Assembly: GCA_964414185.1 (NCBI GenBank)
Contig: CAYPVK010000010.1
Coordinates: forward strand, 1 to 54,285
Length of the DNA: 54,285 nt
Source of the DNA: UBA7488 sp964414185
Lineage (GTDB): Bacteria > Pseudomonadota > Alphaproteobacteria > CAAHEQ01 > UBA3637
Direction of reading: 5' to 3'
Shown here piece by piece: positions 1 to 8,032 of the stretch. Made by a program: the position numbers and the translations under genes. The notes below the pieces were generated by a model. The model saw only the letters and a list, made by a program, of their open reading frames with translations. It was not told the DNA's origin and ran no database searches. The stretch's first letter is position 1; every line of letters begins with the position of its first letter.

Positions 1-1445
1 GGGCTATCTGTTGTTGCACCAACTGAAATTTTATCCATTATTCCTGTTGAACCGTTGTAATCTACATTGAATGTAAGTTTTGAACTACCACCTAGTGTGT
101 TGATATTTAATACATCACCTGCAACATTGTTTTGAAGGTCAAGTGTTGAATTTCCTTTGATATTGAAAGTTGGAATATCTTGTGATACCAAAGCAGCCAA
201 ACTTGTATCATTACTTAATTTTAAAGTACCGCCATATAAATTAAATATAGCATCTCTTAAAGAAAGTTTTTTAGAAAAAGATACAGTACCGGTTGTTCCT
301 TCGTTAATATTTAAAGCATTATAAACTGAAACTTCATCTTGAATATCAATTATTCTATCAGCGTTTGCTTTTAAGTTTAATGCTCCGTAGTTTACAACGG
401 TAATTCCCGTACCTGTACCGCCTTGTGTACCTGTTGAGTTGTTGTTTTCAAATACAACATCTTCATTTTCTGCGATTATATTAACATTTCCGCCTCTTGA
501 ATATATCGCAGCACCTCTTGCAGCTTTGTTACCTTTAAAACTTGTATCTTTTATTGTTAAATTGCTTGAATCAGAAAAAATTGCGCCACCTTCGTTAGTC
601 GCTGTGTTATTTTCAAACAAAGAATCAGATATTGTGAGATTACTGTTATGTTCAGCAGAAATAGCACCACCTACTGTTGCTTCGTTAAATCTGAATTTTG
701 AATTATCTCCAATTTCGAGTGTGCTACCATATAGATTAACCGCGCCACCGCTTTCAGATTTATTGCCGGAATTTGTGGTTCCAAAAACAGTGTTTAAAAT
801 TTTATTTGAGCTGTTGTTTGAATTTCTTAAGCTGATTGCTCCGCCTCTTCCGCCAACATAGACTCCGCTTGGGAGCTTTGTTGTGTGGTTTTCGTAGAAA
901 TAGGAATCTTGAACAAATAATGAACCGCCGTCAACATCTATTGCACCACCCCAATCACTTACTTCGTTATTCGTGAAATTTGCAGCCAATATTTTTAAAT
1001 TTGAGTTATTCATTAGACTGATTGCGCCACCATATAAATCAGATTTATTATTTCTGAAAACAGGTTTTACGTTTTTGTATAAGTCAATTGTTAAGTCTGA
1101 ATTATCAACTGTAATTGCACCGCCTCGGCTTGTGGAAGAATTGTTTTCAAACGTTGTTTTGCCTGAAATTTTGGCTATGGCGTCTTTTAAACTGATTGCA
1201 CCACCATATTGAGCGTTGTTTCCCATAAAATCCGAATCTACAAGTGTTAATTGACTATTGTTTGCATATATCGCGCCGCCATTTTCGCTTTCAGGTGCAG
1301 TAAGGTTTTCAAAAATAGCATTTCTCATGGTAATCACATCTTCATCAAACGTCATTCTCTCGTTTGCATTAACAGGCGGTGTAATTAATAGTGAAGAAAT
1401 TATCGTTAGTGATAGTAGAACAGCTGTTTTCATTTTATTTTTCAT
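1..1445 (-). CDS. Pmp-like/autotransporter-type beta-helix surface protein (C-terminus beyond left edge)
   Basis: The minus strand reads open from an ATG at 1445, with a GGAG ribosome site about 9 bases upstream, to the window edge: 481 codons with no stop. The first ~27 residues form a Sec signal peptide ending near PVNA. The rest carries about ten GGAI/GGAV-type motifs spaced 25-45 residues apart, interleaved with FxxN motifs (FENN, FRNN, FTNN). This pairing defines the repeat of chlamydial polymorphic membrane proteins and related autotransporter passengers, which fold as right-handed beta helices. A Ser/Asn/Gly-rich non-repeat segment follows. The C-terminal beta-barrel that would prove autotransport lies outside the window, so secretion route is inferred. 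Likely an exported adhesin or surface protein. Confidence 0.8.
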   Translation of the reverse strand, partial: MKNKMKTAVLLSLTIISSLLITPPVNANERMTFDEDVITMRNAIFENLTAPESENGGAIYANNSQLTLVDSDFMGNNAQYGGAISLKDAIAKISGKTTFENNSSTSRGGAITVDNSDLTIDLYKNVKPVFRNNKSDLYGGAISLMNNSNLKILAANFTNNEVSDWGGAIDVDGGSLFVQDSYFYENHTTKLPSGVYVGGRGGAISLRNSNNSSNKILNTVFGTTNSGNKSESGGAVNLYGSTLEIGDNSKFRFNEATVGGAISAEHNSNLTISDSLFENNTATNEGGAIFSDSSNLTIKDTSFKGNKAARGAAIYSRGGNVNIIAENEDVVFENNNSTGTQGGTGTGITVVNYGALNLKANADRIIDIQDEVSVYNALNINEGTTGTVSFSKKLSLRDAIFNLYGGTLKLSNDTSLAALVSQDIPTFNIKGNSTLDLQNNVAGDVLNINTLGGSSKLTFNVDYNGSTGIMDKISVGATTDS

Positions 1446-1701
1446 ACTCACAACTCCAGATTTTAAGTAGCAAGGTTTATCGTACTTATACTATAGCACA
1501 AAAATTTTTCAACTTACTTGTTTCAATTATTAAAAGTTCTATTTTGTCAGTTTTATTTGTCCCATGGGGTGATTATTTTCCACACTAAAACTCGTTCGTG
1601 ACCTGGATTGCCCAAAATAATCACAATACTCGCTCAGCCAAATCACTAATTATATATTGCTCCTGATACTATCCTAGGGCTTTGCAGGGTAATTTAGGCA
1701 C

Positions 1702-1730
1702 AAAAAAACGGAAGGATATTCTTCCGCTTT
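1702..1730 (-). terminator. Rho-independent terminator of tRNA-Pro
   Basis: On the minus strand a CGGAAG/CTTCCG stem with a short AT loop is followed directly by a run of seven T. It sits 8 bases past the CCA end of the tRNA. Confidence 0.85.
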
Positions 1731-1737
1731 TAATTAG

Positions 1738-1814
1738 TGGTCGGAATGACGGGATTCGAACCCATGGCCCCTGCGTCCCGAACGCAGTACTCTACCAGAC
1801 TGAGCTACATTCCG
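1738..1814 (-). tRNA. tRNA-Pro(CGG)
   Basis: The reverse complement folds as a full cloverleaf. The acceptor stem is CGGAATG/CATTCCG, the T arm contains GGTTCGAATCC, and the anticodon loop TTCGGGA sits on a CTGCG/CGCAG stem, giving anticodon CGG. Discriminator A and a genome-encoded CCA are present (1738-1741). Confidence 0.97.
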
Positions 1815-1926
1815 TACGGCATATCTTTTACATCCATTAAAAAAAAAAATCAAGAGAAAAATTGATAAATTAATATAAATATTGTAATTTTTTAATTTAA
1901 GTATATAAATCATAAGGGGCGGTTAT

Positions 1927-2291
1927 ATGCCCGATATTATTGTCAAAAAGGCATTAAGGCCTGATTTAAACGAAGTTTTAAGATTAAATCGCAAACTTTT
2001 CGAAAATGAAATCAAATCAAAATTTGATTGCCATTTGAATTTATCATAGATCGAATCGCAGCATGCAAAAGATTTTTTATTGTTCAGATTGATAATGAAA
2101 TGTTTTTTTTAAGTTTTGTTGACGGCTGAATTGCCGGATATTTGACCGATATCATTCACTCGAATTATAATCATTACGTTAAAGACGATTTATATTTTGG
2201 GAAAAGTACCCGTGGATTGGGTATCGGTTGTTTTAAAACCGAAAATCTAAGATTTTCCTATAAGAGACGTGAAAATAACATGTTTTTTTAA
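1927..2291 (+). pseudogene. Decayed GNAT-family N-acetyltransferase
   Basis: A good ribosome site (AAGGGGCGG) precedes ATG 1927. The reading frame runs 40 codons to a TAG at 2047. Homologous-looking sequence then continues in another frame with a further TGA: IAGYL near 2130-2150 and a degenerate acetyl-CoA loop (STRGLGIG) near 2205-2225 are typical GNAT landmarks. The tail after the RGxGIG-like motif is short and aberrant, so the 3' end is also lost. At least one frameshift, two internal stops and a truncation make this a pseudogene. It ends beside the convergent stop of the next gene at 2288. Confidence 0.7.
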
Positions 2292-3202
2292 GAACGTTTT
2301 GCCCCGCGCGAATTAACGGTACGTACCCTGTGAAATTTATCTTGAACTTTCAAATTAAAATTTGACGACCTGTTGAAAAGCAACTCATATGCTTTGGCTG
2401 TCAAAAGCGGGAATTGCTCATAACCTTGAGAAAAGTCGGACTCTATGACAAATTTTTTGTGCCGAATATTTTCTTGTTCAAGTTTTTGAGTATTGACGGA
2501 ACAAATCAATAAATGATTTTTATCCATTTGAAATTTTTGGTTTAACATCTGCAACATTTTTTGTGCATTGCCTTCTTGATTAATCCAATAATCGACAAGT
2601 CGTACATCCGGATGCGTTAAATCGCGGAACATATCATCCAAGGACATATTTTTGTTTTCGCTGTAAATTGTTAGGCTGTGATGTGAAACATATTGGGACG
2701 AGGTGGCATTATGCGGATTTATTAAATCGATAAAATAAGCATTAAAACCTTTCTTTCTTAAAGCCATACATGTTAAAGCGGCCGTATCAAGACAATGGAT
2801 TTGGCGGAATTTAAGGATAGCATTTAATTTTTTTTGATAATCATTTTGTGCGGCAATTTCATGGGCATATTCTCTGCGTAAATTATAACAAACTCTCAAC
2901 GCTTTCAATACATGGTCCCGATCACTGTCTTTAATCGCGGGATCAGCATACAAATCTTTTAAATGTGTCGCGGAGAGCATTTCTTCCCACGGGATAATTT
3001 TTTGCAATGCATTTAAAACTTGCCCGCCCGCTGTTTTTGTATCATGTTCTTCGGAATGGGGCAATAAATGTTTTAAAGGGGTGTAATAAAATTTATAAAT
3101 AGTATGGGGCAAAATTTTTGAATCGGCCGATATGCAAGATAGAAACTCATCTTTTTTAAATTCGGAAGCACCCAAAATTTTTTTAAAAGCTGTTTCGGTC
3201 AT
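2288..3202 (-). CDS. Uncharacterised protein with possible papain/transglutaminase-like Cys-His-Asp core
   Basis: 304 residues; ATG 3202 has a GGGGAA site upstream. There is no signal peptide or membrane segment. I recognise no family over its full length. Residues ~135-215 hold an ordered set resembling a papain-fold/transglutaminase-like site: Cys in HCLDTAALTCMALRKKG, a hydrophobic strand (AYFIDLI), His in SHHSLTIYS, then Asp in VRLVDYWIN. The order Cys, His, Asp and the Ala-rich helix after Cys fit the fold, but the usual Gly before Cys and Trp after His are absent. It could be a cysteine protease or amidase of effector type, or the resemblance may be fortuitous. It stands alone between a pseudogene and the ferritin-like gene. 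Confidence 0.6.
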   Translation of the reverse strand: MTETAFKKILGASEFKKDEFLSCISADSKILPHTIYKFYYTPLKHLLPHSEEHDTKTAGGQVLNALQKIIPWEEMLSATHLKDLYADPAIKDSDRDHVLKALRVCYNLRREYAHEIAAQNDYQKKLNAILKFRQIHCLDTAALTCMALRKKGFNAYFIDLINPHNATSSQYVSHHSLTIYSENKNMSLDDMFRDLTHPDVRLVDYWINQEGNAQKMLQMLNQKFQMDKNHLLICSVNTQKLEQENIRHKKFVIESDFSQGYEQFPLLTAKAYELLFNRSSNFNLKVQDKFHRVRTVNSRGAKRS

Positions 3203-3471
3203 TTAAATATTCCCCAAAAATCGGTCGTTTTTTATTTTATCATATCTGTGTCTTAAAGTCAAATGTTCTCTGCCGTAAAAACATCGGCATGCCTGTTTGG
3301 TAATCCCGATAAAAAGCTTTTTCGTTTTTATCATTCCACAGAATATGCAGCGTGTTTTGTATGTATGATACAATATTTCCGCAATCGTTTTGCGACAAAC
3401 GGCAAACATGATTTTCATTTAAAACATGCGATTGTTTTTATAAAAAGTTTATGACAAATTTAATCCGAATT

Positions 3472-3768
3472 TTATTTATTCATATTTTCGGCGGCTTCTT
3501 GCATGCCGTGTCGATATTGTTGTTCGTCTTCGGGCGATAAAACTTGTAAAAGTTTGTATAAAGCCCCCGCATGGCGTTTTTCGTCGTCGGTAATGTCCGT
3601 CAATACTTTATGCACATCCGCTTTGTCTGTACTTTCCATAATTTGTTGATACAATTGAATGGCTTCAAATTCCGATGCGATTCCAAATTTTAAAGCGCGT
3701 AAAATTTCTACATCGGTAAGCTTTTTCGATGGTATATAAATACTGTGAATATCTGCAAATTCCGGCAT
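3472..3768 (-). CDS. Encapsulated-ferritin-like (EncFtn/rubrerythrin-type) protein
   Basis: 98 residues starting at ATG 3768 with a GGAGAC ribosome site. The two-helix half-ferritin layout is clear: helix 1 with E33 and E35 in SEFEAIQLYQQ, helix 2 with E63 and H66 in DDEKRHAG. These correspond, one residue shifted, to the di-iron ligands E32, E62 and H65 described for Rhodospirillum rubrum EncFtn; the length also fits. Such proteins dimerise to form a ferroxidase site and normally work inside an encapsulin shell. No encapsulin gene or C-terminal encapsulation tail is visible here, so the shell partner may be elsewhere or absent. Monocistronic. Confidence 0.8.
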   Translation of the reverse strand: MPEFADIHSIYIPSKKLTDVEILRALKFGIASEFEAIQLYQQIMESTDKADVHKVLTDITDDEKRHAGALYKLLQVLSPEDEQQYRHGMQEAAENMNK

Positions 3769-3780
3769 TGTTTGTCTCCT

Positions 3781-4505
3781 TTACATTAAATGCATTATTT
3801 AAATAAGCGCTTGTCCCGTAATTATCAATATGGCAATGGCAGCCCCGAATGTCATGTTTGCAAGATTTGTTTCGTGTTATTTTTTATCAATCGGTTGGTA
3901 TATGGTGCTATGGCGCGATGATATAATTTTCCGAATCATTTCGGACAAATCACAGGCATTTTAAATTGCCTTTTTTTATTCAAAAATTACACAAAATCGA
4001 ATTTGTAAAGCGGGCGGAGTTCATAGCCGAAAAAATCGGTGTGCTTATTAAAGCATAAAACTCGTATTAGGCACCATCCGCCCCCAAGATAATTTAACGT
4101 TCATGATGTTGATTTCATATATTATACAAAATCGGATAATTTGATAACGTACTTTGTATATCATACTTGAATTTTGTAAAAATTTCAAGATGAATAAACA
4201 CATAAAATCAAGAAAACCAAGAGTTATCGATAAAATTTAATGTATCTGAAAAAAATTTCTTTATTTTTATGGCAATATGGCTATCAATAAAATAAAAAAC
4301 TGTCGAAAATCATTAAATGAACGGGGAATTTAGGCACAAAACAGGAAGTCAGCTTTATTTGCAGAGTCTTGTTTTCTTAAACCGATGGCGCATATCTTCC
4401 ATAAACTTAAGTTTATAAAAGAAGCTTTTAAAAAAAATTAATGAAAAGAAAGGTTTACTTTTTTAATTCACAACCCATATCCTATAAAAGGGAAGGGAGA
4501 AGGTT
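3781..4505. other. 725-bp intergenic region without a convincing gene
   Basis: AT-rich stretch between the divergent ferritin-like and porin genes. It contains no reading frame that looks coding, apart from a 25-codon hydrophobic minus-strand remnant near 3786-3875. It must hold promoters for both flanking genes and contains the compact inverted-repeat element at 4012-4083. The porin's own ribosome site, GGGAAGGGAGAAGG, lies at its right end. Confidence 0.6.
4012..4083. ncRNA. Candidate small structured RNA element (three-way-junction fold)
   Basis: A perfect 7-bp closing stem, GGGCGGA (4012-4018) with TCCGCCC (4077-4083), encloses GAGTT/AACTC (4017-4021 with 4059-4063). That in turn encloses two local hairpins, CCGA/TCGG (4027-4039) and TGCTT/AAGCA (4042-4055). 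The nested and adjacent pairing is more than expected in AT-rich DNA. Strand and function are unknown: it lies 243 bp upstream of the ferritin-like gene (minus) and 422 bp upstream of the porin (plus). It does not fit a tRNA because there is no T arm. Confidence 0.35.
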
Positions 4506-5753
4506 ATGAAAAAAACTTTATTATATTCGCTTATTTTATCCGGTTCGATTCTTTTAAGCCAACAAACTTTGGCTCAACAAATCAATACCGTTAATTTGCC
4601 CAATACCGGCAGCACGCATAAAAGCATTAAATCGCGCCTTATGAATTCCAACGTCCGTCAGGATTTGGCACGGCCCGAAACATGGGAACAAAAATACGCC
4701 GATTTTAAAAAAATGCTTAATAATGATTACGGGCTCAGCTATTCTGTCGATGCATCCGTTTTGCCGCAACGCGGATCTCCGAGCGGCAAAGGTACGTCAT
4801 GGCAGACGCAATATTACGGCACGGCCAATTGGGATATGATGCAATCGGATACATATGGCAATCTGTCGGCGCAAATCGCTTATACGTTGGTTCAATATTG
4901 GGGCGCTTCGGCCGAAACAATCGGCAACCGTATGGGCGTTGTCAGCGGTATCAATGATTATACATCCAATACGCGTACTTTTGACCAATTATCCCTGACT
5001 TATCAATTTCCGTCATACATGAAATGGTTATCGTTGACGGCGGGCCAATTCCCGATGTATACGTTTGACGGTACATCTTACAATGCAAACCAACAAATCA
5101 ACTTTTTAAACTATGCATTATCTCAAAACGGTTCATCGGCTTATCCGTCTGCCAGCTTGGGTGCCTATGCCACCGTCGCGCCGAACGACGATTGGTCGTT
5201 TGTTGTCGGGTTCCAAGATGCGCATAACGTTAGCGGCAAATCAATCAGCACAAAAGATTTTGATAAAAAGAAATACACAACTTTTGCATCCGTCAGCTAT
5301 ACACCGACAATTGAAGGTTGGGGGACGTCTCAATACAGCGTTATGGTTTATAATCAACCGTCAGTGCCGCAACAACCCGAACATACAAAAGGTTGGAGTG
5401 TTAATGCCATGCAAAACATCGGGCAAATCGGTATTTTTGCACGGGCCAACGGTGCCACAAATTCGCCCGAACCGATTAAACAATCTTATATGGTCGGGAC
5501 GGTTTGGAACAATCCGCTTAAGCGCAATGCCTTGGATCAAATCGGGCTTGCCTATTCATTAAACAAACTTAATAAGCCTGTAAACGGTACGCCGTCCAGA
5601 TCGGTTGAAAACGTTATAGAAGCGTATTGGTCTTGGGGGATATCAAACTACTTGATTATCACACCCGATATTCAATTTTACATTAATCCGGGCTTAAATG
5701 AAAAATCAAACACGGCGACTGTTACATCGCTGCGTGCGACGGTCATGTTCTAA
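4506..5753 (+). CDS. aaxA: OprB-family porin, AaxA-like
   Basis: 415 residues, beginning with a classic signal peptide (hydrophobic core from residue 5, LAQQ cleavage near residue 24). The body alternates aromatic and polar residues as in beta strands and ends in Phe (ATVMF), the outer-membrane insertion signature. Motifs such as LTAGQFPMYTFDG, NYALSQNGSSAYPS and the late ALDQIGLAYS segment are characteristic of carbohydrate-selective porin OprB (PF04966). Chlamydial AaxA belongs to this family and admits arginine across the outer membrane. The immediate downstream neighbours, a pyruvoyl arginine decarboxylase and an APC antiporter, make AaxA the best assignment. The family alone would otherwise suggest sugar uptake. 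Confidence 0.85.
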   Translation: MKKTLLYSLILSGSILLSQQTLAQQINTVNLPNTGSTHKSIKSRLMNSNVRQDLARPETWEQKYADFKKMLNNDYGLSYSVDASVLPQRGSPSGKGTSWQTQYYGTANWDMMQSDTYGNLSAQIAYTLVQYWGASAETIGNRMGVVSGINDYTSNTRTFDQLSLTYQFPSYMKWLSLTAGQFPMYTFDGTSYNANQQINFLNYALSQNGSSAYPSASLGAYATVAPNDDWSFVVGFQDAHNVSGKSISTKDFDKKKYTTFASVSYTPTIEGWGTSQYSVMVYNQPSVPQQPEHTKGWSVNAMQNIGQIGIFARANGATNSPEPIKQSYMVGTVWNNPLKRNALDQIGLAYSLNKLNKPVNGTPSRSVENVIEAYWSWGISNYLIITPDIQFYINPGLNEKSNTATVTSLRATVMF

Positions 5754-5771
5754 AAACTAAAGTATGTAAAT

Positions 5772-5799
5772 TTGACTTTATTTTTCAATGACCTATATA
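5772..5799 (+). promoter_or_regulatory. Candidate sigma70 promoter for the decarboxylase-antiporter pair
   Basis: TTGACT at 5772 and TATATA at 5794 are separated by 16 bases in the gap between the porin and decarboxylase genes. aaxB and aaxC could therefore be transcribed independently of aaxA. Confidence 0.5.
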
Positions 5800-5836
5800 T
5801 CAAATGTAACATAACTGAAAAAAGGGAGACTAAACT

Positions 5837-6433
5837 ATGGAAGATATTCAATTAGGCACAAGATATCCGACTCTTGCATTCCACACGGGGGGTGCGGGTC
5901 AAGCTGATGACGGTATTCCGCCGCAACCGTTTGAAACATTTTGCTATGACAGCGCTTTGTTGCAAGCTAAAATTCAAGACTTTAACGTTGTTCCTTACAC
6001 ATCGGTTTTGCCGCCTGAATTGTATGGCAATATTGTTCCCGTGGAACAAGTGCAAGACCAATTCAAACACGGCGCCGTTTTGGAAGTCATTATGGCCGGT
6101 AACGGTGCCCGTGTGGAAGACCATAAAGCCATTGCTACGGGTGTCGGTGTCGTTTGGGGCAAAGACAAATCCGGAAAATTCATCGGCGGATGGGCGGCGG
6201 AATATGTTGAATATTTTGATACGTTCATTGATGATGATATTGCCAAAGCTCATGCGGAAATGTGGTTAACAAAATCATTAAATCACGAATTGGATATTCG
6301 CGGTGTCGAAAAACATTCTGATTTCCAATTTTTCCACAACTATGTGAACATTACGCAATCTTTTGGGTATTCGTTGACATGTCTGGGCTTCTTGAACTTC
6401 AAGTACGCTCCGGTTGCCGTAGCTAAAAAATAA
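5837..6433 (+). CDS. aaxB: Pyruvoyl-dependent arginine decarboxylase
   Basis: 198 residues; ATG 5837 follows AAAGGGAG. The protein matches the PvlArgDC family (PF01862). The self-processing site is visible as VVPYTSVLPPE, with Thr55-Ser56 as the expected scissile bond; Ser56 would become the pyruvoyl cofactor, as at Thr52-Ser53 of Chlamydia AaxB. Downstream conserved elements include GAVLEVIMA, a Gly-rich GVGVVWG strand and ELDIRGVEKHSDFQF. The enzyme converts arginine to agmatine plus CO2, consuming a proton in the cytoplasm. No PLP-type arginine decarboxylase is nearby. A strong hairpin separates it from aaxC. Confidence 0.93.
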   Translation: MEDIQLGTRYPTLAFHTGGAGQADDGIPPQPFETFCYDSALLQAKIQDFNVVPYTSVLPPELYGNIVPVEQVQDQFKHGAVLEVIMAGNGARVEDHKAIATGVGVVWGKDKSGKFIGGWAAEYVEYFDTFIDDDIAKAHAEMWLTKSLNHELDIRGVEKHSDFQFFHNYVNITQSFGYSLTCLGFLNFKYAPVAVAKK

Positions 6434-6446
6434 GTGTAACCAATCG

Positions 6447-6475
6447 TTTAAGGGGACAATTGATGTCCCCTTAAA
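6447..6475 (+). promoter_or_regulatory. Intercistronic 12-bp hairpin between aaxB and aaxC
   Basis: TTTAAGGGGACA (6447-6458) pairs perfectly with 6464-6475 around a 5-base loop. No T tract follows immediately, so it looks like an mRNA-stabilising or partial-termination hairpin that would favour aaxB over aaxC expression. Confidence 0.65.
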
Positions 6476-6509
6476 TGCTGTTTGCGATTTTTTAAAAAAA
6501 GGATAAGTC

Positions 6510-7967
6510 ATGGCACAAAAACAATCACACATGTCTACGCCCGGCAAATTGGGCATTTTCGGATTGGCGGCAATTGTCGTCAGTTCAATGGTCGGCGGCG
6601 GAATTTTCTCATTGCCGCAAAATATGGCACAAAGTGCGGCCGTCGGTTCTGTTATTTTAGCATGGCTCGTTACGGGATTCGGTATGTATTTTATTGCCAA
6701 TACGTTCCGTATTTTGTCGGACGCACGCCCCGATTTGACATCGGGTATTTATATGTATGCAAAAGCAGGTTTCGGCGATTACATGGGTTTTAATATCGGC
6801 TGGAGTTATTGGCTTTGTCAAATTTTCGGCAATGTCGGTTATGCCGTCATTACAATGGATGCTCTCAATTACTTTTTCCCGGGCGTTTTTACGGGCGGAA
6901 ACAATTTATATTCGATTATCGGCGGTTCTGTTTTAATTTGGGGATTTAACTATTTGGTTTTAAGAGGCGTTAAACAAGCCACCTTTATCAACTTGATTGC
7001 AACCGTTGTGAAAATTATTCCGTTGATTTTGTTCATCATTATCATGGCGTTTGTTTTCCATTGGGATAAATTCCATTTTGATTTTTGGGGCAATATGGCG
7101 ACGGATAAATTAGGCGGTGTCGGTACTCAAATTAAAAATACAATGCTTGTGACATTGTGGTCATTTATCGGTATCGAAGGCGCCGTCGTTTTGTCGGGCC
7201 GTGCGCAAAAAGCTTCCGATGTCGGCAAAGCGACCGTTTTGGGCTTTTTAGGATGTTTGACAATTTACGTTTTATTATCCGTTTTGCCGTTCGGCTTTAT
7301 GGATCAAGCTGCTTTGGCCAAAGAACCCAATCCGTCAACCGCCGGCGTTTTGCAAGCCGTTGTCGGCCCATGGGGCGCTTGGCTTATGAACATCGGTTTA
7401 ATCGTTGCGATTTTGGCCAGCTGGTTGTCTTGGACCATGATTGTTGCGGAAATGCCGTATGCCATGGCAAAAGACGGCAGCTTTCCGAAACTTTTTGCCA
7501 AAGAAAATGAAGCCGGTTCACCGAGTGCTTCGCTTTGGGTAACCAGCGGTTTAATGCAGTTGGCTATTTTGATGGTGTATTTTGCCAGCAACGCTTGGAA
7601 TACCATGTTATCCATTACGGCTGTCATGGTTTTGCCGGCTTACTTGGTATCGTGTATGTTCCTATGGAAAATCAGCCAAGATAACCAAATTGCCAAAACG
7701 GCGGATATATCGCGTACCATGGCTTTAATAACGGGTATTTTGGGTACCGTTTATGCTATTTGGTTGATTTATGCAGCCGGATTAAGCTATTTGTTCATGG
7801 CCGTCATCTTTATTGCTTTGGGTATTCCGTTTTATATCTGGGCTCGAAAGGATGCGGGTGTAAAAGGCGATGTTTTTTCGCCGCGCGAATTAATCATTGC
7901 AGGCGTTTTGGTTTTGATTGCCATCGGAGCCATTATTGCCTTTTATACCGGTTATATTAAAATCTGA
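6510..7967 (+). CDS. aaxC: Arginine/agmatine (APA-family) antiporter
   Basis: 485 residues, ATG 6510 after AAAAAGGATAAG. An APC-superfamily permease with about 12 membrane segments. The first helix carries the unwound substrate-binding motif SSMVGGGIFSLP. GIYMYAKAGFGDYMGFNIGWSY-type helix 3 features and LWSFIGIEGAVVLSGRA are typical of the basic amino acid/polyamine antiporter group that contains ArcD, AdiC and chlamydial AaxC. Substrate specificity (ornithine versus agmatine) cannot be read from sequence. Its position directly after a decarboxylase that makes agmatine supports arginine-in/agmatine-out exchange in the inner membrane. A terminator follows at 7985. Confidence 0.9.
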   Translation: MAQKQSHMSTPGKLGIFGLAAIVVSSMVGGGIFSLPQNMAQSAAVGSVILAWLVTGFGMYFIANTFRILSDARPDLTSGIYMYAKAGFGDYMGFNIGWSYWLCQIFGNVGYAVITMDALNYFFPGVFTGGNNLYSIIGGSVLIWGFNYLVLRGVKQATFINLIATVVKIIPLILFIIIMAFVFHWDKFHFDFWGNMATDKLGGVGTQIKNTMLVTLWSFIGIEGAVVLSGRAQKASDVGKATVLGFLGCLTIYVLLSVLPFGFMDQAALAKEPNPSTAGVLQAVVGPWGAWLMNIGLIVAILASWLSWTMIVAEMPYAMAKDGSFPKLFAKENEAGSPSASLWVTSGLMQLAILMVYFASNAWNTMLSITAVMVLPAYLVSCMFLWKISQDNQIAKTADISRTMALITGILGTVYAIWLIYAAGLSYLFMAVIFIALGIPFYIWARKDAGVKGDVFSPRELIIAGVLVLIAIGAIIAFYTGYIKI

Positions 7968-7984
7968 TAAAAAAAGCGTAAATA

Positions 7985-8013
7985 AAAACCCTGCATTTTC
8001 GGTGCAGGGTTTT
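7985..8013. terminator. Bidirectional terminator between aaxC and the SDR gene
   Basis: AAAACCCTGCA pairs perfectly with TGCAGGGTTTT across a TTTTCGG loop. T runs on both strands serve the two convergent genes. Confidence 0.9.
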
Positions 8014-8032
8014 TACATAGACGGCCTGCGGT

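Noticed and set aside
439..1212. Plus-strand frames rich in IAPP/APP motifs.
   Set aside because: They are the antisense reading of the GGAI repeats of the minus-strand Pmp-like gene.
1927..2291. The internal TGA of the decayed acetyltransferase could be read as Trp, suggesting a recoded genetic code.
   Set aside because: The same gene also has a TAG and a frameshift, and intact genes in the window use TGA as a normal stop (for example the APC permease ending at 24427).
3203..3418. A 71-codon minus-strand frame with CxxC immediately upstream of the papain-like gene.
   Set aside because: No ribosome site, unusual composition, and an overlapping open frame of similar length on the other strand; no independent support.
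3786..3875. A 25-codon hydrophobic minus-strand stretch (ends ILIITGQALI) upstream of the ferritin-like gene.
   Set aside because: No ribosome site and too short to distinguish a small membrane protein from residual coding DNA.
4012..4083. The 72-base element considered as a degenerate tRNA, since it has a 7-bp acceptor-like stem followed by CCA-like bases.
   Set aside because: No T-arm GGTTCRANNCC consensus, no D arm, and no anticodon stem of the right size.
1688..4341. The 15-base word AATTTAGGCACAAAA occurs at about 1690 and 4327.
   Set aside because: Only two intergenic copies, no shared flanks or inverted-repeat partner; likely chance or a minor regulatory word.
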